From Candidatus Poribacteria bacterium (GTDB lineage Bacteria; Poribacteria; WGA-4E; WGA-3G), in the NCBI GenBank assembly GCA_022827885.1, contig JAJEIP010000082.1, positions 1-64,000 on the forward strand: a stretch of DNA of 64,000 nucleotides, written 5' to 3'. The notes beneath the pieces are model-generated. The model was not told where the DNA came from, did no database searches, and worked only from the letters and a program-made list of their open reading frames with translations. The position numbers were made by a program, and so were the translations under genes. Below, piece by piece: positions 17,395 to 25,892 of the stretch. Position 1 is the first letter of the stretch, and the number at the start of each line of letters is the position of its first letter.

Positions 17395-17473
17395 CGGAGA
17401 TTGTCCTATCGGATTGCCTTGGCACGATGTAGAACTTTCTAACACATTGGCTTGGCACTGATAATGGAGGAAT

Positions 17474-18346
17474 ATGCTCGAACTGACTGAGAAAAACTAC
17501 CACGCAGCGATTACTGAAAACTTCCCACAGTTGCCGATTGAAACATGGGAGCCGCTCTATGAAGGTTGGGCGAATCGAACGTTTCTGGTCAACCAGCAGA
17601 TAGTTTTTCGCTTCCCTAAACATCAGGTCGCAGCGCATGACTTGGTACGTGAGATGCGTTTACTGACCGAACTTGCCCCTACCGTTCCCTTGTGTATTCC
17701 CCAGTACCTTTACCACGGGCAACCTACACAACATTACCCGTTCGTGTTTGGGGGATATACCTTCATTGATGGAACGCCACTGAATCAGTGTTCACCGCAA
17801 GTACAATCGGCATCATGGTGGCAACCGCCGTTGGGGACTTTTCTCACCGCACTGCATCGCTTTCCTATAGATCGTGTGCAAGACTTATTTGAGACCGATG
17901 TTTGTACGACATCACAGGCATGGCAGGAAGGGATAACCAAGATGTGGGGAAAAATACGAACCTACATCTTCCCGCTGCTCACTCGCCGACAGCAAGAGGA
18001 ACTTACCACCTATTTCGAGCAGGTGATGGCCAATCCATCTATCTTTTCCTTCACCCCTGTAATTATTCACCAAGACTTTTATTCACACAACATTTTAGTC
18101 GATGTCAATACGGAAACCGTTACTGGAATTATTGATTGGGGAAGTTGCACGATTGGTGATCCGGCAGAAGATGTTGGCGATTTGGTTGCTCACTACGATG
18201 GCGTTATTGACGATGACTGGCATTCTCGCTGCGCTTTTTACCGCCGTACCGCCCCATTTCCGGATTTACTCTATGTTCTCGAACACAACCAGCAGGAAAA
18301 AGTGGCATCAATTATGGGCAAAATTGATGAATTATGGACACCATGA
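17474..18346 (+). CDS. aminoglycoside phosphotransferase (APH) family kinase
   Basis: A 290-residue APH/choline-kinase-fold protein. It has the N-lobe pattern PLYEGWANRTFLVNQQIVFR, then FPKH with the ATP-binding lysine, and the YTFIDGTPL hinge. The catalytic loop is VIIHQDFYSHNILVD (H-x-D-x(4)-N) and the metal-binding block is GIIDWGSCTIGDPAEDVGDL. All catalytic residues appear intact. The family includes antibiotic kinases, homoserine kinases and others, so a resistance role cannot be claimed. TGGAGGAAT precedes ATG 17474. It is likely co-transcribed with the DUF4037 gene. Confidence 0.85.
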   Translation: MLELTEKNYHAAITENFPQLPIETWEPLYEGWANRTFLVNQQIVFRFPKHQVAAHDLVREMRLLTELAPTVPLCIPQYLYHGQPTQHYPFVFGGYTFIDGTPLNQCSPQVQSASWWQPPLGTFLTALHRFPIDRVQDLFETDVCTTSQAWQEGITKMWGKIRTYIFPLLTRRQQEELTTYFEQVMANPSIFSFTPVIIHQDFYSHNILVDVNTETVTGIIDWGSCTIGDPAEDVGDLVAHYDGVIDDDWHSRCAFYRRTAPFPDLLYVLEHNQQEKVASIMGKIDELWTP

Positions 18347-18439
18347 GTCAATCCACACGATTTTGATAGGCAAGGCGGAAGATGAAAACCCCAGATTTAT
18401 TTTTCAAAATACAATTAACCTAACATACGGAGGATAGAT

Positions 18440-19132
18440 ATGAAACTCGGTTCAATTCACGACGCGGCAGCAAACGGCAACCTGGATTTAGTTAAGAAAA
18501 TCGTTGAACAGGACCCTCGCCTAGTCAACCAAGACGACAGATACGAATGGCGTCCTATATTTCATGCCGGATTAAGACGGCACTACGATGTTGTTAAATA
18601 TCTCATAGACTGTGGTGCCGATTTGGCAGCGCATGATGGTTACGTGATTCACTATGCTGGAGAAGTGCCAGACAATAAGGATGTCGTATCTTTACTCATC
18701 GCGTATGGTGGCTTGGACGCACATGCCAAACCACCGAGCGAAACCGCGCGCCAGTTTATATACGCCGTTTTCTTAGCCAATACGCAGCGAGTCAATGCAA
18801 TGCTCCGAGACACCCCAAAGTTAGTGCGGGAGCGTTACGCCCGTGGGGATACAGCCTTGCACCATGCGACTCGAAACGGTGACCTGGAAATTGTAGAACA
18901 GTTGATCGGCAGCGGTGCAGATGTCAATGTAACATCAGATCACGGGCATTTTCCCCTGTATTGTGCAGCCGGTCATGGACATGTAGAAACGACGCAATAT
19001 CTGGTAGAACACGGTGCAGATTTACAAGCCAGACTCGGGGACGGCAAAACGGTCATTGAGTGGCTAAAACAGTTTGCGAATCATGACCGTCGCTTGAAAT
19101 CCTGTCTTGATGTATTAGAGAGAGGACAGTAA
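18440..19132 (+). CDS. ankyrin repeat protein
   Basis: A 230-residue protein made of about six ankyrin repeats. Visible repeat cores are GSIHDAAANGNLDLVKKIVE, WRPIFHAGLRRHYDVVKYLI, GDTALHHATRNGDLEIVEQL and GHFPLYCAAGHGHVETTQYL, each followed by a GAD- or DP-type turn. There is no signal peptide or transmembrane segment, so it is probably a cytoplasmic protein-binding scaffold. Ankyrin proteins are common in host-associated bacteria, but a host-directed role is only a possibility. Its leader and first 49 codons are duplicated at 16134-16310. CGGAGGA precedes ATG 18440. Confidence 0.87.
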   Translation: MKLGSIHDAAANGNLDLVKKIVEQDPRLVNQDDRYEWRPIFHAGLRRHYDVVKYLIDCGADLAAHDGYVIHYAGEVPDNKDVVSLLIAYGGLDAHAKPPSETARQFIYAVFLANTQRVNAMLRDTPKLVRERYARGDTALHHATRNGDLEIVEQLIGSGADVNVTSDHGHFPLYCAAGHGHVETTQYLVEHGADLQARLGDGKTVIEWLKQFANHDRRLKSCLDVLERGQ

Positions 19133-19169
19133 TAATATGCAAAAAATAAGAACCTAACGGAGGAGTAAT

Positions 19170-19841
19170 TTGAAAGCCGTTTTCTTCGATCTATTCGAAA
19201 CCCTTATCACTGAGAAAACAAGAAAAGATTTCCAAGCAAGGGCTCCGTTTCACGAGCGACTGGGCACGACTGAAGATAAATCTTTGCTTTGGTGGGAGGA
19301 AAATGAGGATGCCGCGATGATCGGAAAATTTCCTGATTGTCTGGCGAGGTTCACCGATATGTGTATAGCAGTCGAGTCGCCGCTGACAAAAAATGAGATT
19401 ATCATGGCTGCCCAAGAGCATGAGGTATGGAAAACAAAAGTCTTGCGTCAAGTCGAGCCTCAGATATTTGAAATGTTGCGCGCAGTCCGGGCGCGTGGAC
19501 TGAAAGTTGGGCTTATCAGCAATGCCTTACCAGAAGAGGTTCTCGCTTGGCGATTTTGTCCGCTCCAAGATCACGTTGACCCCGTCGTGTTTTCCTGCAG
19601 TGTCGGCGTAATGAAACCCGATAGGGAGATATTCGAGCTGGCTTGCTCACGGATGTGTGTTCAACCTTCTGAAGCGTATTTTGTTGGCGATGGCGGTTAT
19701 GATGAACTACAGGGCGCGGTATCTGTCGGTATGAGAGCGATTCAGGCGGCGTGGTATCAAGATAGAGATGTGGAATGGTCCTGCACGCCTCCTTTAGTCC
19801 GGGCAAACTCAATAACAGATCTTCCGGGACTGTTGTGTTAG
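19170..19841 (+). CDS. HAD family hydrolase (HAD-IA)
   Basis: A 223-residue haloacid dehalogenase-like hydrolase. Motif I is VFFDLFETLIT, in which the usual DxDxT is D-L-F-E-T: the first Asp nucleophile is present and the acid/base Asp is replaced by Phe-Glu. Motif II is VGLISNA, motif III is GVMKPDREIFELA, and motif IV is YFVGDGGYDELQGAVSVGMR. The start is TTG 19170 with a strong GGAGGAG at 19159-19165. The leader AACCTAACGGAG resembles those of the ankyrin gene and its truncated copy. Substrate is unknown, and the altered motif I may change or weaken phosphatase activity. Confidence 0.8.
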   Translation: MKAVFFDLFETLITEKTRKDFQARAPFHERLGTTEDKSLLWWEENEDAAMIGKFPDCLARFTDMCIAVESPLTKNEIIMAAQEHEVWKTKVLRQVEPQIFEMLRAVRARGLKVGLISNALPEEVLAWRFCPLQDHVDPVVFSCSVGVMKPDREIFELACSRMCVQPSEAYFVGDGGYDELQGAVSVGMRAIQAAWYQDRDVEWSCTPPLVRANSITDLPGLLC

Positions 19842-19855
19842 GGGAGGATGTGTCA

Positions 19856-20329
19856 ATGAAGGTACAGATCGCCACACGCGCCGATATTCCGGGTTGGCTT
19901 GAATTAGCATCGCAGGTCGAGTTTCTCTTCGGACCGATGGTTGACCAGCCTGATTTTCATAGAGCGCTACGCAAAAATATAGATCGGGAGAGTGCCTACT
20001 GCGTTCGAGAACAAGATCGGTCAGCCGGAGCACCGCTGATGGGAGGTTTGTTTCTGTCCTTCAGAGAGTATCATATCAACTGGTTATCTGTGGACCAGCA
20101 ATGGCGTCGCAGGGGTATCGGCACGGTTCTCTTAGGGCATGTATTTGATTTAATTGAATCACCTGCTGAGTTATTTGTCACGACCTTCGGCGCGGATAAT
20201 TTGGAAGGTCAGCCAGCGCGTCGATTCTATGAGAAGATGGGTTTTGAACCCTTTGCAGAGGCACCTCCAGGACCGGAAGGTGGATCCAGAGAGGTCTTTC
20301 GGAAATCCTTTCCGATACAACGGAAATAA
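19856..20329 (+). CDS. GNAT family N-acetyltransferase
   Basis: A 157-residue single-domain GNAT protein. It shows VQIATRADIPGWLELASQVE, a strand INWLSVDQQWRRRGIGTVLL containing the R/Q-x-x-G-x-G/A acetyl-CoA loop, and ARRFYEKMGFEPF. ATG 19856 is chosen because GGGGAGG precedes it; the longer frame from 19775 overlaps the HAD gene. It is followed by the second copy of the 292-residue GNAT paralogue, so they may be co-transcribed. Acetyl acceptor unknown. Confidence 0.83.
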   Translation: MKVQIATRADIPGWLELASQVEFLFGPMVDQPDFHRALRKNIDRESAYCVREQDRSAGAPLMGGLFLSFREYHINWLSVDQQWRRRGIGTVLLGHVFDLIESPAELFVTTFGADNLEGQPARRFYEKMGFEPFAEAPPGPEGGSREVFRKSFPIQRK

Positions 20330-20336
20330 AAAAACA

Positions 20337-21212
20337 ATGATTGAAATAATATCTCATACCCATGCCAGAGAACTGATTGCACTTTCGGGCATCTACTTGG
20401 AACAGCATGAAAGTGAAAACAATAGGACCCTCGATTTGATTTATAAACTGGCTGAAGATCCAGACTATTACCGACCCGATCTCCCGCTTCTATTGAGTAT
20501 TTTGGAGAACGGAAGAACTGTCGGTGTTGCAATAATATCACGGCGGAGGGTCGACTTGAGCAAAATCAGTACGGAAGTCCAGACGGCTATCGTTCATCTT
20601 GTACGCCACTTACGCGGCATTGATGTCCAGATACCTGGCGTTATTGGACCAGCCGTAGAAGTCCAAACCTTTTCTGATTGTTGGGCTGAATGCATGCCCG
20701 GCGTATCATTCAAAGTAACCATGCGCATGCGTCTTTTTGAAGCAAGAGCGGTTGCTGATCTGTCACTTTCACCGGGGAAGTTACGTGTTGCTCACATGGA
20801 TGACCACTCCCTTGTGACGCAGTGGATGGTAGACTACTCGGAGGAAATAGGCAAACCTGTCAATTTTGACTTTACCAGAAACTGGACCGAGCAATTTATC
20901 ACGGATCAGCGATTGTACATTTGGGATCACAACGGTCCGGTGTCCATTGCGGGTGTGTACCGTCAGACAAAAAATAGCGCAGCAATTGCCGGCGTGTACA
21001 CGCCGCCTGAGCACCGTAATCAGGGATATGCGACTTCATCTGTCTCGATGTTGACAAAGAAACTGCTCTCGGCCCACTATTCATTTTGTTGTCTGTATAC
21101 GGACCTATCAAACCCAACTTCTAACAGCATCTATGCCAAAATCGGTTATGTGCCTGTCGGGGATGCGCTGGCAGTTGACTTTCAATCCAATAGGGGTGGG
21201 AGTAAGACGTGA
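20337..21212 (+). CDS. GNAT family acetyltransferase, paralogue of the gene at 13421
   Basis: A 291-residue protein that aligns over its full length with the product of 13421. The two share MIEI-SH-HA-EL, ENN, LPLLLSILE, QIPGV, ITDQ-LYIWD-NGPVSIAGV, GVYTPPEHR, GYATSSV and TSNSIY-KIGYVP-GDAL. The C-terminal half holds the acetyl-CoA loop. ATG 20337 matches the paralogue's start exactly; longer frames reach into the preceding gene and are unlikely. The ribosome binding site is weak. Two diverged copies 7 kb apart suggest an old duplication within the accessory stretch. Confidence 0.82.
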   Translation: MIEIISHTHARELIALSGIYLEQHESENNRTLDLIYKLAEDPDYYRPDLPLLLSILENGRTVGVAIISRRRVDLSKISTEVQTAIVHLVRHLRGIDVQIPGVIGPAVEVQTFSDCWAECMPGVSFKVTMRMRLFEARAVADLSLSPGKLRVAHMDDHSLVTQWMVDYSEEIGKPVNFDFTRNWTEQFITDQRLYIWDHNGPVSIAGVYRQTKNSAAIAGVYTPPEHRNQGYATSSVSMLTKKLLSAHYSFCCLYTDLSNPTSNSIYAKIGYVPVGDALAVDFQSNRGGSKT

Positions 21213-21400
21213 AAACGACAAGACTGAGACAATACGGAGACGATTACGCGTCCCGAATAAAGGATTGTGACTCCTGATCTCGTGTTTTTATAACTTTATG
21301 CACCCTTTTTGCCTCCAAATTGTGTCACTAATAATCGTACAACCATCTATCACTGACTTAGATAGTGCAAAGTGCATAATGGTAGAAGGAGGATTCTCTC

Positions 21401-22279
21401 ATGGTTACCAATCTTAAGTCCCTACTCATCACAGTCCTGTCTCTTAGCTTAGTTATGCCCGTTTTTTCCTTCCAGCCCTCTGGTCGTGTTTTGTCGCTGG
21501 ATGGTATTGATGACTATGCCGTCCTCTCGTTTGAGGAATACGGGTATCTGTTTCCAAAAGACACGCGTGAGTTCACTGTTGAGATGTGGTTTTATCCAAA
21601 ATCTGGACCAAATCACGGTGGTGGTAGCGATATCATTCTCAGTCAACAAGTCTACTTCGGAGTGGCCTTAAACCATCTGGAGTGTAGGGATGATGTGAGT
21701 AAGCTGTGTTGGCACACTCAAGCATATCTGGATAGTGAAGATGGCCATGGAATTGTGTTTTTTTATGTTCCAATGGAGATAAACCGATGGAACTATGTCG
21801 CAATCATTTTCAAGGATAGAACACTTGGTCGGGCATATAACAATCGGATTTATAAGTTTGGTCAAACTGTCCTGGATCGGGTATCCGCGGAGATTGATGA
21901 AAGACCTAAAGATTTCTTCGTAGGAGGGTATGCCCAAGCGTTTTTCCCGTTCCGCGGAGCCCCGCCAACTACCGGCTTTCATGGCGAAATTGATGCCATA
22001 AGATTTTCGAGGATCGCCCGGTATGACCTGCCTAAGATACCGGGCATCGAGGAACCGTTCGATCCACCGCATCGTTTTGCCAGCGATAGAGACACTGTAG
22101 CACTCTGGAATTTTGATGAACCAGAAGGCGCAACTCGCTTTCAAGATGAATCAAAAAATAAAAGGATATTAATCGGAATGAACGGAACTTCCGTCAGCAG
22201 GACGCGTGCGCTTGCTGTCAATCCGGATAGTACTTCGCTAACGACGATATGGGGTCGAATCAAGTTAAGATCGCGTTGA
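21401..22279 (+). CDS. secreted LamG-domain protein with TTxWG C-terminal tail
   Basis: A 292-residue exported protein. Residues 1-24 are a signal peptide (MVTNLKSLLITVLSLSLVMP, cleavage near FSF). The mature protein is a concanavalin A-like / LamG domain (LSLDGIDDYAVL, FTVEMWFYPKSG, RWNYVAIIFKD, FHGEIDAIRFSRIARYDLP). This is followed by a short TVALWNFDEPEGATRFQDES segment. It ends S-T-S-L-T-T-I-W-G-R-I-K-L-R-S-R, the shared tail. AGAAGGAGG precedes the ATG. The gap 21213-21400 holds no gene. It probably binds extracellular carbohydrate or anchors at the cell surface. Confidence 0.84.
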   Translation: MVTNLKSLLITVLSLSLVMPVFSFQPSGRVLSLDGIDDYAVLSFEEYGYLFPKDTREFTVEMWFYPKSGPNHGGGSDIILSQQVYFGVALNHLECRDDVSKLCWHTQAYLDSEDGHGIVFFYVPMEINRWNYVAIIFKDRTLGRAYNNRIYKFGQTVLDRVSAEIDERPKDFFVGGYAQAFFPFRGAPPTTGFHGEIDAIRFSRIARYDLPKIPGIEEPFDPPHRFASDRDTVALWNFDEPEGATRFQDESKNKRILIGMNGTSVSRTRALAVNPDSTSLTTIWGRIKLRSR

Positions 22280-22325
22280 ACCTGACGCACGAAATCCTAA
22301 AAGGAAAATCAGACATTTCACCCAA

Positions 22326-22928
22326 TCATTGTTCCTCGGTTTCTTCGGGAAGACGGAAGTGCGGCTCGCCATCTGTTGATCGAATCGTAAAACCGCTCCA
22401 GACCCACCTGTTATATCTACCTTTTACATCGGTATATATCACTTGCGTTAAATGTTCATCTGTAATTGTGATAGTGTAACGGCTATCAATCGTCTCATTT
22501 CCCGCAGGAATCCGCAAGCGCTGAATCGGTTTCTCACCATTCGCAATGAGATTTATCTCTAACGGTTCAGATCTATCCTCTTCATCTACTATATTTGCAC
22601 TGAAATAACATATCACTTCGTATGTCCCATTAGGCAGTGCAACTCGGAAAACCCCATCTTCTTTTCCCAAAATGCTATCTGTATAAGGTTGTGAAACTCC
22701 AAATTTGTTTTGTGACGCTTCACGCGTTGACACTGTTAACCAGCCGTATTTTCCATCAGTGTAAGTTGTATCCACATATACAGGAATATGTCCGGGTGCT
22801 GTCTGACCGTCTTCAGGCTGCATGTCAAAGGAGACAACGGTTCCACCATTCCACATCTGTGGATCGGGTGGCGTGCGTTTGCGGCGGTAGAGTCGGTTGT
22901 ATTCGTTAGCATCGATAAGATAATAATA
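22326..22928 (-). pseudogene. C-terminal beta-sandwich domain cut off from the membrane protein by stop codons
   Basis: About 200 codons that continue the frame of the membrane protein at 22932 directly after two TAA codons (22932-22934 and 22929-22931). The frame reads YYYLIDANEYNRLYRRKRTP and then a jelly-roll-like domain (VVSFDMQPEDG, DGKYGWLTVSTREAS, GVFRVALPNGTYEVICYFSA, RYNRWVWSGFTIRS). It resembles galactose-binding / rhamnogalacturonan-esterase N-terminal domains. An internal ATG at 22856 could start a 176-residue fragment, but no ribosome binding site precedes it. The domain probably belonged to the upstream membrane protein. Confidence 0.65.
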
Positions 22929-22934
22929 TTATTA
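22920..22934. repeat. AT-rich palindromic triplet tract carrying two stop codons
   Basis: TAATAATATTATTA (22921-22934) is a perfect palindrome. It is made of TAT/TAA triplets and encodes, on the minus strand, stop-stop-Tyr-Tyr-Tyr. Triplet slippage here would preserve the frame, which fits the intact frame on both sides. Confidence 0.6.
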
Positions 22935-24467
22935 CAAACCACCAACATCGCCGTATTCTGTCCGCCAGATGATAGCGAAATCGGCAAGATGTTCCTTTTC
23001 CTTATACGCTTCCTTATACCGTAGCGGAAAATGGTCTGTATTCGCCTCGTAGTTATCGAGATAAGCGATCCCCTTATGCACCGCCAGCAGACACTCGAGA
23101 TGACCGAAGGGTTCAACGTATTTCGGTTCAAAACCGAGCGAATCTGAAAAACCACCCCATTCCCCCGGTTCACTCGTGAGAATTGTATCCTTTTCGTCCA
23201 TCCCCTCCAACGAGATAGCATTGGCAATGTCGCGGTTCAACAAGGTATAAGTGTGAACGTTGTAACCGAGATGCCATAAGGATAGAGCAATGATAATCAC
23301 TCCCGCAGCAGCGTTTATATGCCGATGCAAATTGACAGCAAAGAATGGAATCAAGATAAGGAATATGTAGAGATGAAACCGGTCATTTATCCAACCACCG
23401 CTGTAGCCAGACCAAGGCGCTATGAAAAACATCACCGTGATAATGACAGACATGATCAGAAACCCGTCCATTTGTGACACAGTACGTGTCCAGAGCCGTT
23501 CGCCAGTCTCTTTCCATGCCTCTGATTTATGGAATTTGTAACACTGCCAGATTCTGTTGGTGATTGTAAGGACAATAGCGATAGCAAAAAAGAGCAGCAG
23601 TACACGCCCGATCAGCACATGATCGTCTCGAAAAGAGACCAAGGACTTCATGCCAAAGAAGTAGTCATTTAACCATTCAAAACCCTTATGGTTGCTGTTA
23701 CCGCCGTGGTTGTTGGAAAGGTAGAAGTAGTAGGAAAACAGGATAAAGTAAGCAGGTATAAGACTCCCTATGAAAGTCAGTGTAGATTTGTGCATCCCTA
23801 TACTTACCTTGAGTCGGTGCATGCGTGGTTGTGAGGTCTCCTTATGGCTCCATACCCGATGTAACACATCATAAGCCGATAAGAAGAGAGGGAAGAATGT
23901 CAATGACATGATAAGCACCGCGTAAGAGTGATAGTGGGTGAGGTAGGTCACCAATGATAATACGTATATGACAATGATGTTTGTCAGCCGGAGTTTATCC
24001 TTGACTCGCCACCAGTAACCCATCGTGAAGAAGTACAGGGACATACTGAGGACAAAATTGTAGAAACCCATGTGGAGTAGGTAGTTGTAGGCAAAAATAA
24101 ACCCAAGCAGTCCAAACACTATATTCTTTTTCTCGACACGGTTGAGGAAATAGAGAAGGGAGAGCGGTAGGAGACCGATACAGAGCGTAAGCACTATCTT
24201 TTCACAAACGAGGGGTGGAAAGACGTATAACAGGACTACAAGGAGCGCGTGGGAGGTCCAGTTCGGGAAGATCGTGGCATTCAGTTCATAGACTTCGCGT
24301 AATCGGTAGTTTTCGTGATTGTGGTATTCCTTCACCACGTAGGAATTGTAGATATGACTCGCTCCATCTTGCGTCGGAAAATACTTGAAACCCCAGACCG
24401 GCAGAAGATGTAGTACTATTAACACAATGACGGTAATATATCCAACAGATAGTTTATGCGTTTTCAT
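22932..24467 (-). CDS. polytopic membrane protein, GT-C glycosyltransferase-like (3' end interrupted)
   Basis: A 511-residue integral membrane protein with about ten hydrophobic segments. The first is YITVIVLIVLHLLPVWGF, followed by an acidic loop FPTQDGASHIYNS. Others include LTLCIGLLPLSLLYFL and FGLLGFIFAYNYLLHMGFYN. A soluble C-terminal part follows. The topology and the early acidic loop resemble GT-C / PMT-type sugar transferases that use lipid-linked donors. The start is ATG 24467, preceded by AAGGAAAATTAAAAAA from the dispersed repeat. It ends at tandem TAA TAA, after which the same frame continues for 200 codons, so this is probably the N-terminal piece of an interrupted gene. Confidence 0.7.
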   Translation of the reverse strand: MKTHKLSVGYITVIVLIVLHLLPVWGFKYFPTQDGASHIYNSYVVKEYHNHENYRLREVYELNATIFPNWTSHALLVVLLYVFPPLVCEKIVLTLCIGLLPLSLLYFLNRVEKKNIVFGLLGFIFAYNYLLHMGFYNFVLSMSLYFFTMGYWWRVKDKLRLTNIIVIYVLSLVTYLTHYHSYAVLIMSLTFFPLFLSAYDVLHRVWSHKETSQPRMHRLKVSIGMHKSTLTFIGSLIPAYFILFSYYFYLSNNHGGNSNHKGFEWLNDYFFGMKSLVSFRDDHVLIGRVLLLFFAIAIVLTITNRIWQCYKFHKSEAWKETGERLWTRTVSQMDGFLIMSVIITVMFFIAPWSGYSGGWINDRFHLYIFLILIPFFAVNLHRHINAAAGVIIIALSLWHLGYNVHTYTLLNRDIANAISLEGMDEKDTILTSEPGEWGGFSDSLGFEPKYVEPFGHLECLLAVHKGIAYLDNYEANTDHFPLRYKEAYKEKEHLADFAIIWRTEYGDVGGL

Positions 24468-24504
24468 TTTTTTAATTTTCCTTGCGGTTCGTTCAGGTCG
24501 GTTT
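24468..24504 (-). repeat. SD-carrying dispersed repeat, partial copy C
   Basis: Read on the minus strand: CCGACCTGAACGAACCGCAA, then GGAAAATTAAAAA, ending at the ATG of the membrane protein. It shares the 3' core (GAACCGCAAGGAAAATTAAA) with copies upstream of the sulfatase and sdhB. The upstream half is not clearly conserved. Confidence 0.65.
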
Positions 24505-24587
24505 GGCAAATGAAAACTGATTTGAAAGGTCGGTGAAAACAGACTTCCGCTACTCAAACCTTATGCTAATAGATTTCCCTGTTGGTT

Positions 24588-25595
24588 CTACCTCTTTTTT
24601 ATTTTACCCCATTCGATGGGTAGCAGCTGCGGTCGGGGTAATACATCCAATGTTATAGGATCGAACCAGTCGGCTAACGCGTTTGCCTGATACGGGACGC
24701 CAATATGTGTCAGTTGTGTTACCACTTGACTGCCTACATCAATTTTAAAGAGTTGGAGGTGCCCATCAATCTCTTGTGTATAAACGATTTCATCTCCGAG
24801 TGGTGACCAGACAGGATTTTTCGCTTTCGGACCGGCTTCGTTAACAATTTGCTGCACGTCAGTTCCATCAGAATTCATAATGTAAATTGTCTCCTGACTG
24901 AGCCATTCCGGTGGGACGAGAAACGGTTTTCCGGGCATCGCATCCGGTGGAACTGGAAGCGGATTCTTATTCCAAGAAAAACAGAGTTTGTCGCCCGTAA
25001 CTGTCCATGCCGGATTTGCTTGCCATGCTGAGACCTCTTGCGGAAGCACTTGCCTTTGCCGCCGTGTGTGAATATTCAGGAGGACAAGACGATGCGACCC
25101 AAACGGATTTAATGTCAAGGCAATCTCTCTACCATCAGGCGACCACGCCGGATCAAAACCGTCGGCAACCAATTCTTCCATTTGCTTACCTATCGTAGCA
25201 ATATAGATAAACTCACCCCGCTCGTAAGCAATCTGTTTGCCATCGGGTGACCACGTTGGGTTTTCTCTGTGTGCTGTCCGTTTGAATACTTTTTCGACGT
25301 TCCCGCCATCAGCATCCATGAGATATAGATCTCGAATACCATCGCGATCGGATACAAATAAAATTTGTTCACCAGTCGGGGACCAGGCAGGAAAAAGATC
25401 GTCTGCCAGATTTTTCGTTAAGTTCACCTGTTCGCTCCCATCGGGATTCATTAGGTAAATCTCGCGGTTAAGATCACGGGCAGACACAAATACGATTTTG
25501 GCAGTTCCCGGTGCCTGCGCCAAAATAGGGCAAACCGCTCCGTATAATAAGGCAACACTTAACACTAAACAGAGCAATAGAGATAAACCTTTCAT
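24588..25595 (-). CDS. secreted TolB-like beta-propeller (PD40) protein with WGxIK tail
   Basis: A 335-residue exported protein. Residues 1-27 are a signal peptide ([20 protein letters not shown], cleavage near LAQA). The rest is a run of PD40/WD40-like blades: [69 protein letters not shown] and [16 protein letters not shown]. It ends [14 protein letters not shown], the shared tail. ATG 25595 is chosen because GGAGG precedes it; the longer frame has no signal at its start. It is the most diverged of four paralogues (others at 31238, 32305, 33375). Likely an extracytoplasmic binding scaffold; no enzymatic motif. Confidence 0.83.
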   Translation of the reverse strand: MKGLSLLLCLVLSVALLYGAVCPILAQAPGTAKIVFVSARDLNREIYLMNPDGSEQVNLTKNLADDLFPAWSPTGEQILFVSDRDGIRDLYLMDADGGNVEKVFKRTAHRENPTWSPDGKQIAYERGEFIYIATIGKQMEELVADGFDPAWSPDGREIALTLNPFGSHRLVLLNIHTRRQRQVLPQEVSAWQANPAWTVTGDKLCFSWNKNPLPVPPDAMPGKPFLVPPEWLSQETIYIMNSDGTDVQQIVNEAGPKAKNPVWSPLGDEIVYTQEIDGHLQLFKIDVGSQVVTQLTHIGVPYQANALADWFDPITLDVLPRPQLLPIEWGKIKKR

Positions 25596-25766
25596 CGAAT
25601 TACCTCCAAGGGATCCTGAAAAAATAAATTTCCTTTTCCGTCTGAACTCCATTCTAATAGATTTTCGCTTTTGTTTCAAGGGAATAGTCGGTTTTGGAAT
25701 CCCAATGCTTTAACTTTGGGAGGAAAAACCGCCCTCTTGGAAAGGACCAAAACGTTCATTTTTCCC

Positions 25767-25796
25767 TTGACATTTGGTCCGAAAGTGTGTTAGAAT
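25767..25796 (+). promoter_or_regulatory. promoter of tnpB
   Basis: TTGACA at 25767-25772, an 18-bp spacer and TAGAAT at 25791-25796. Transcription would start just before the structured leader of tnpB. Confidence 0.6.
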
Positions 25797-25800
25797 GAGC

Positions 25801-25889
25801 GTATCAGGTTGGCAAGTATTATCAGCGTTACCGCTTGGTAACGTACTTGCCTCCCACTGATAAGGGGATAAACACCTGATACCTGATAT
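25801..25889 (+). promoter_or_regulatory. nested stem-loop leader of tnpB
   Basis: Between promoter and start codon there is a nested fold. Outer TATCAGGT can pair with ACCTGATA; GGCAAGTA pairs with TACTTGCC; the inner CGTTACC-GCTT-GGTAACG is a perfect hairpin. It occupies nearly the whole 5' untranslated region and leaves no clear Shine-Dalgarno sequence at ATG 25893, so it may restrain translation. No sequence assigns it to a known riboswitch. Confidence 0.55.
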
Positions 25890-25892
25890 ACC

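Noticed and set aside
15564-18346. Antibiotic resistance genes (CPT-like and APH-like)
   Set aside because: Family membership alone does not show an antibiotic substrate, and most members of both families act on other or unknown compounds.
14280-19160. Possible integron cassette array (small accessory genes, several CCTAAC motifs that fit RYYYAAC)
   Set aside because: No matching GTTRRRY half-sites or attC-like folded structures were found. The AACCTAAC text belongs to repeated gene leaders.
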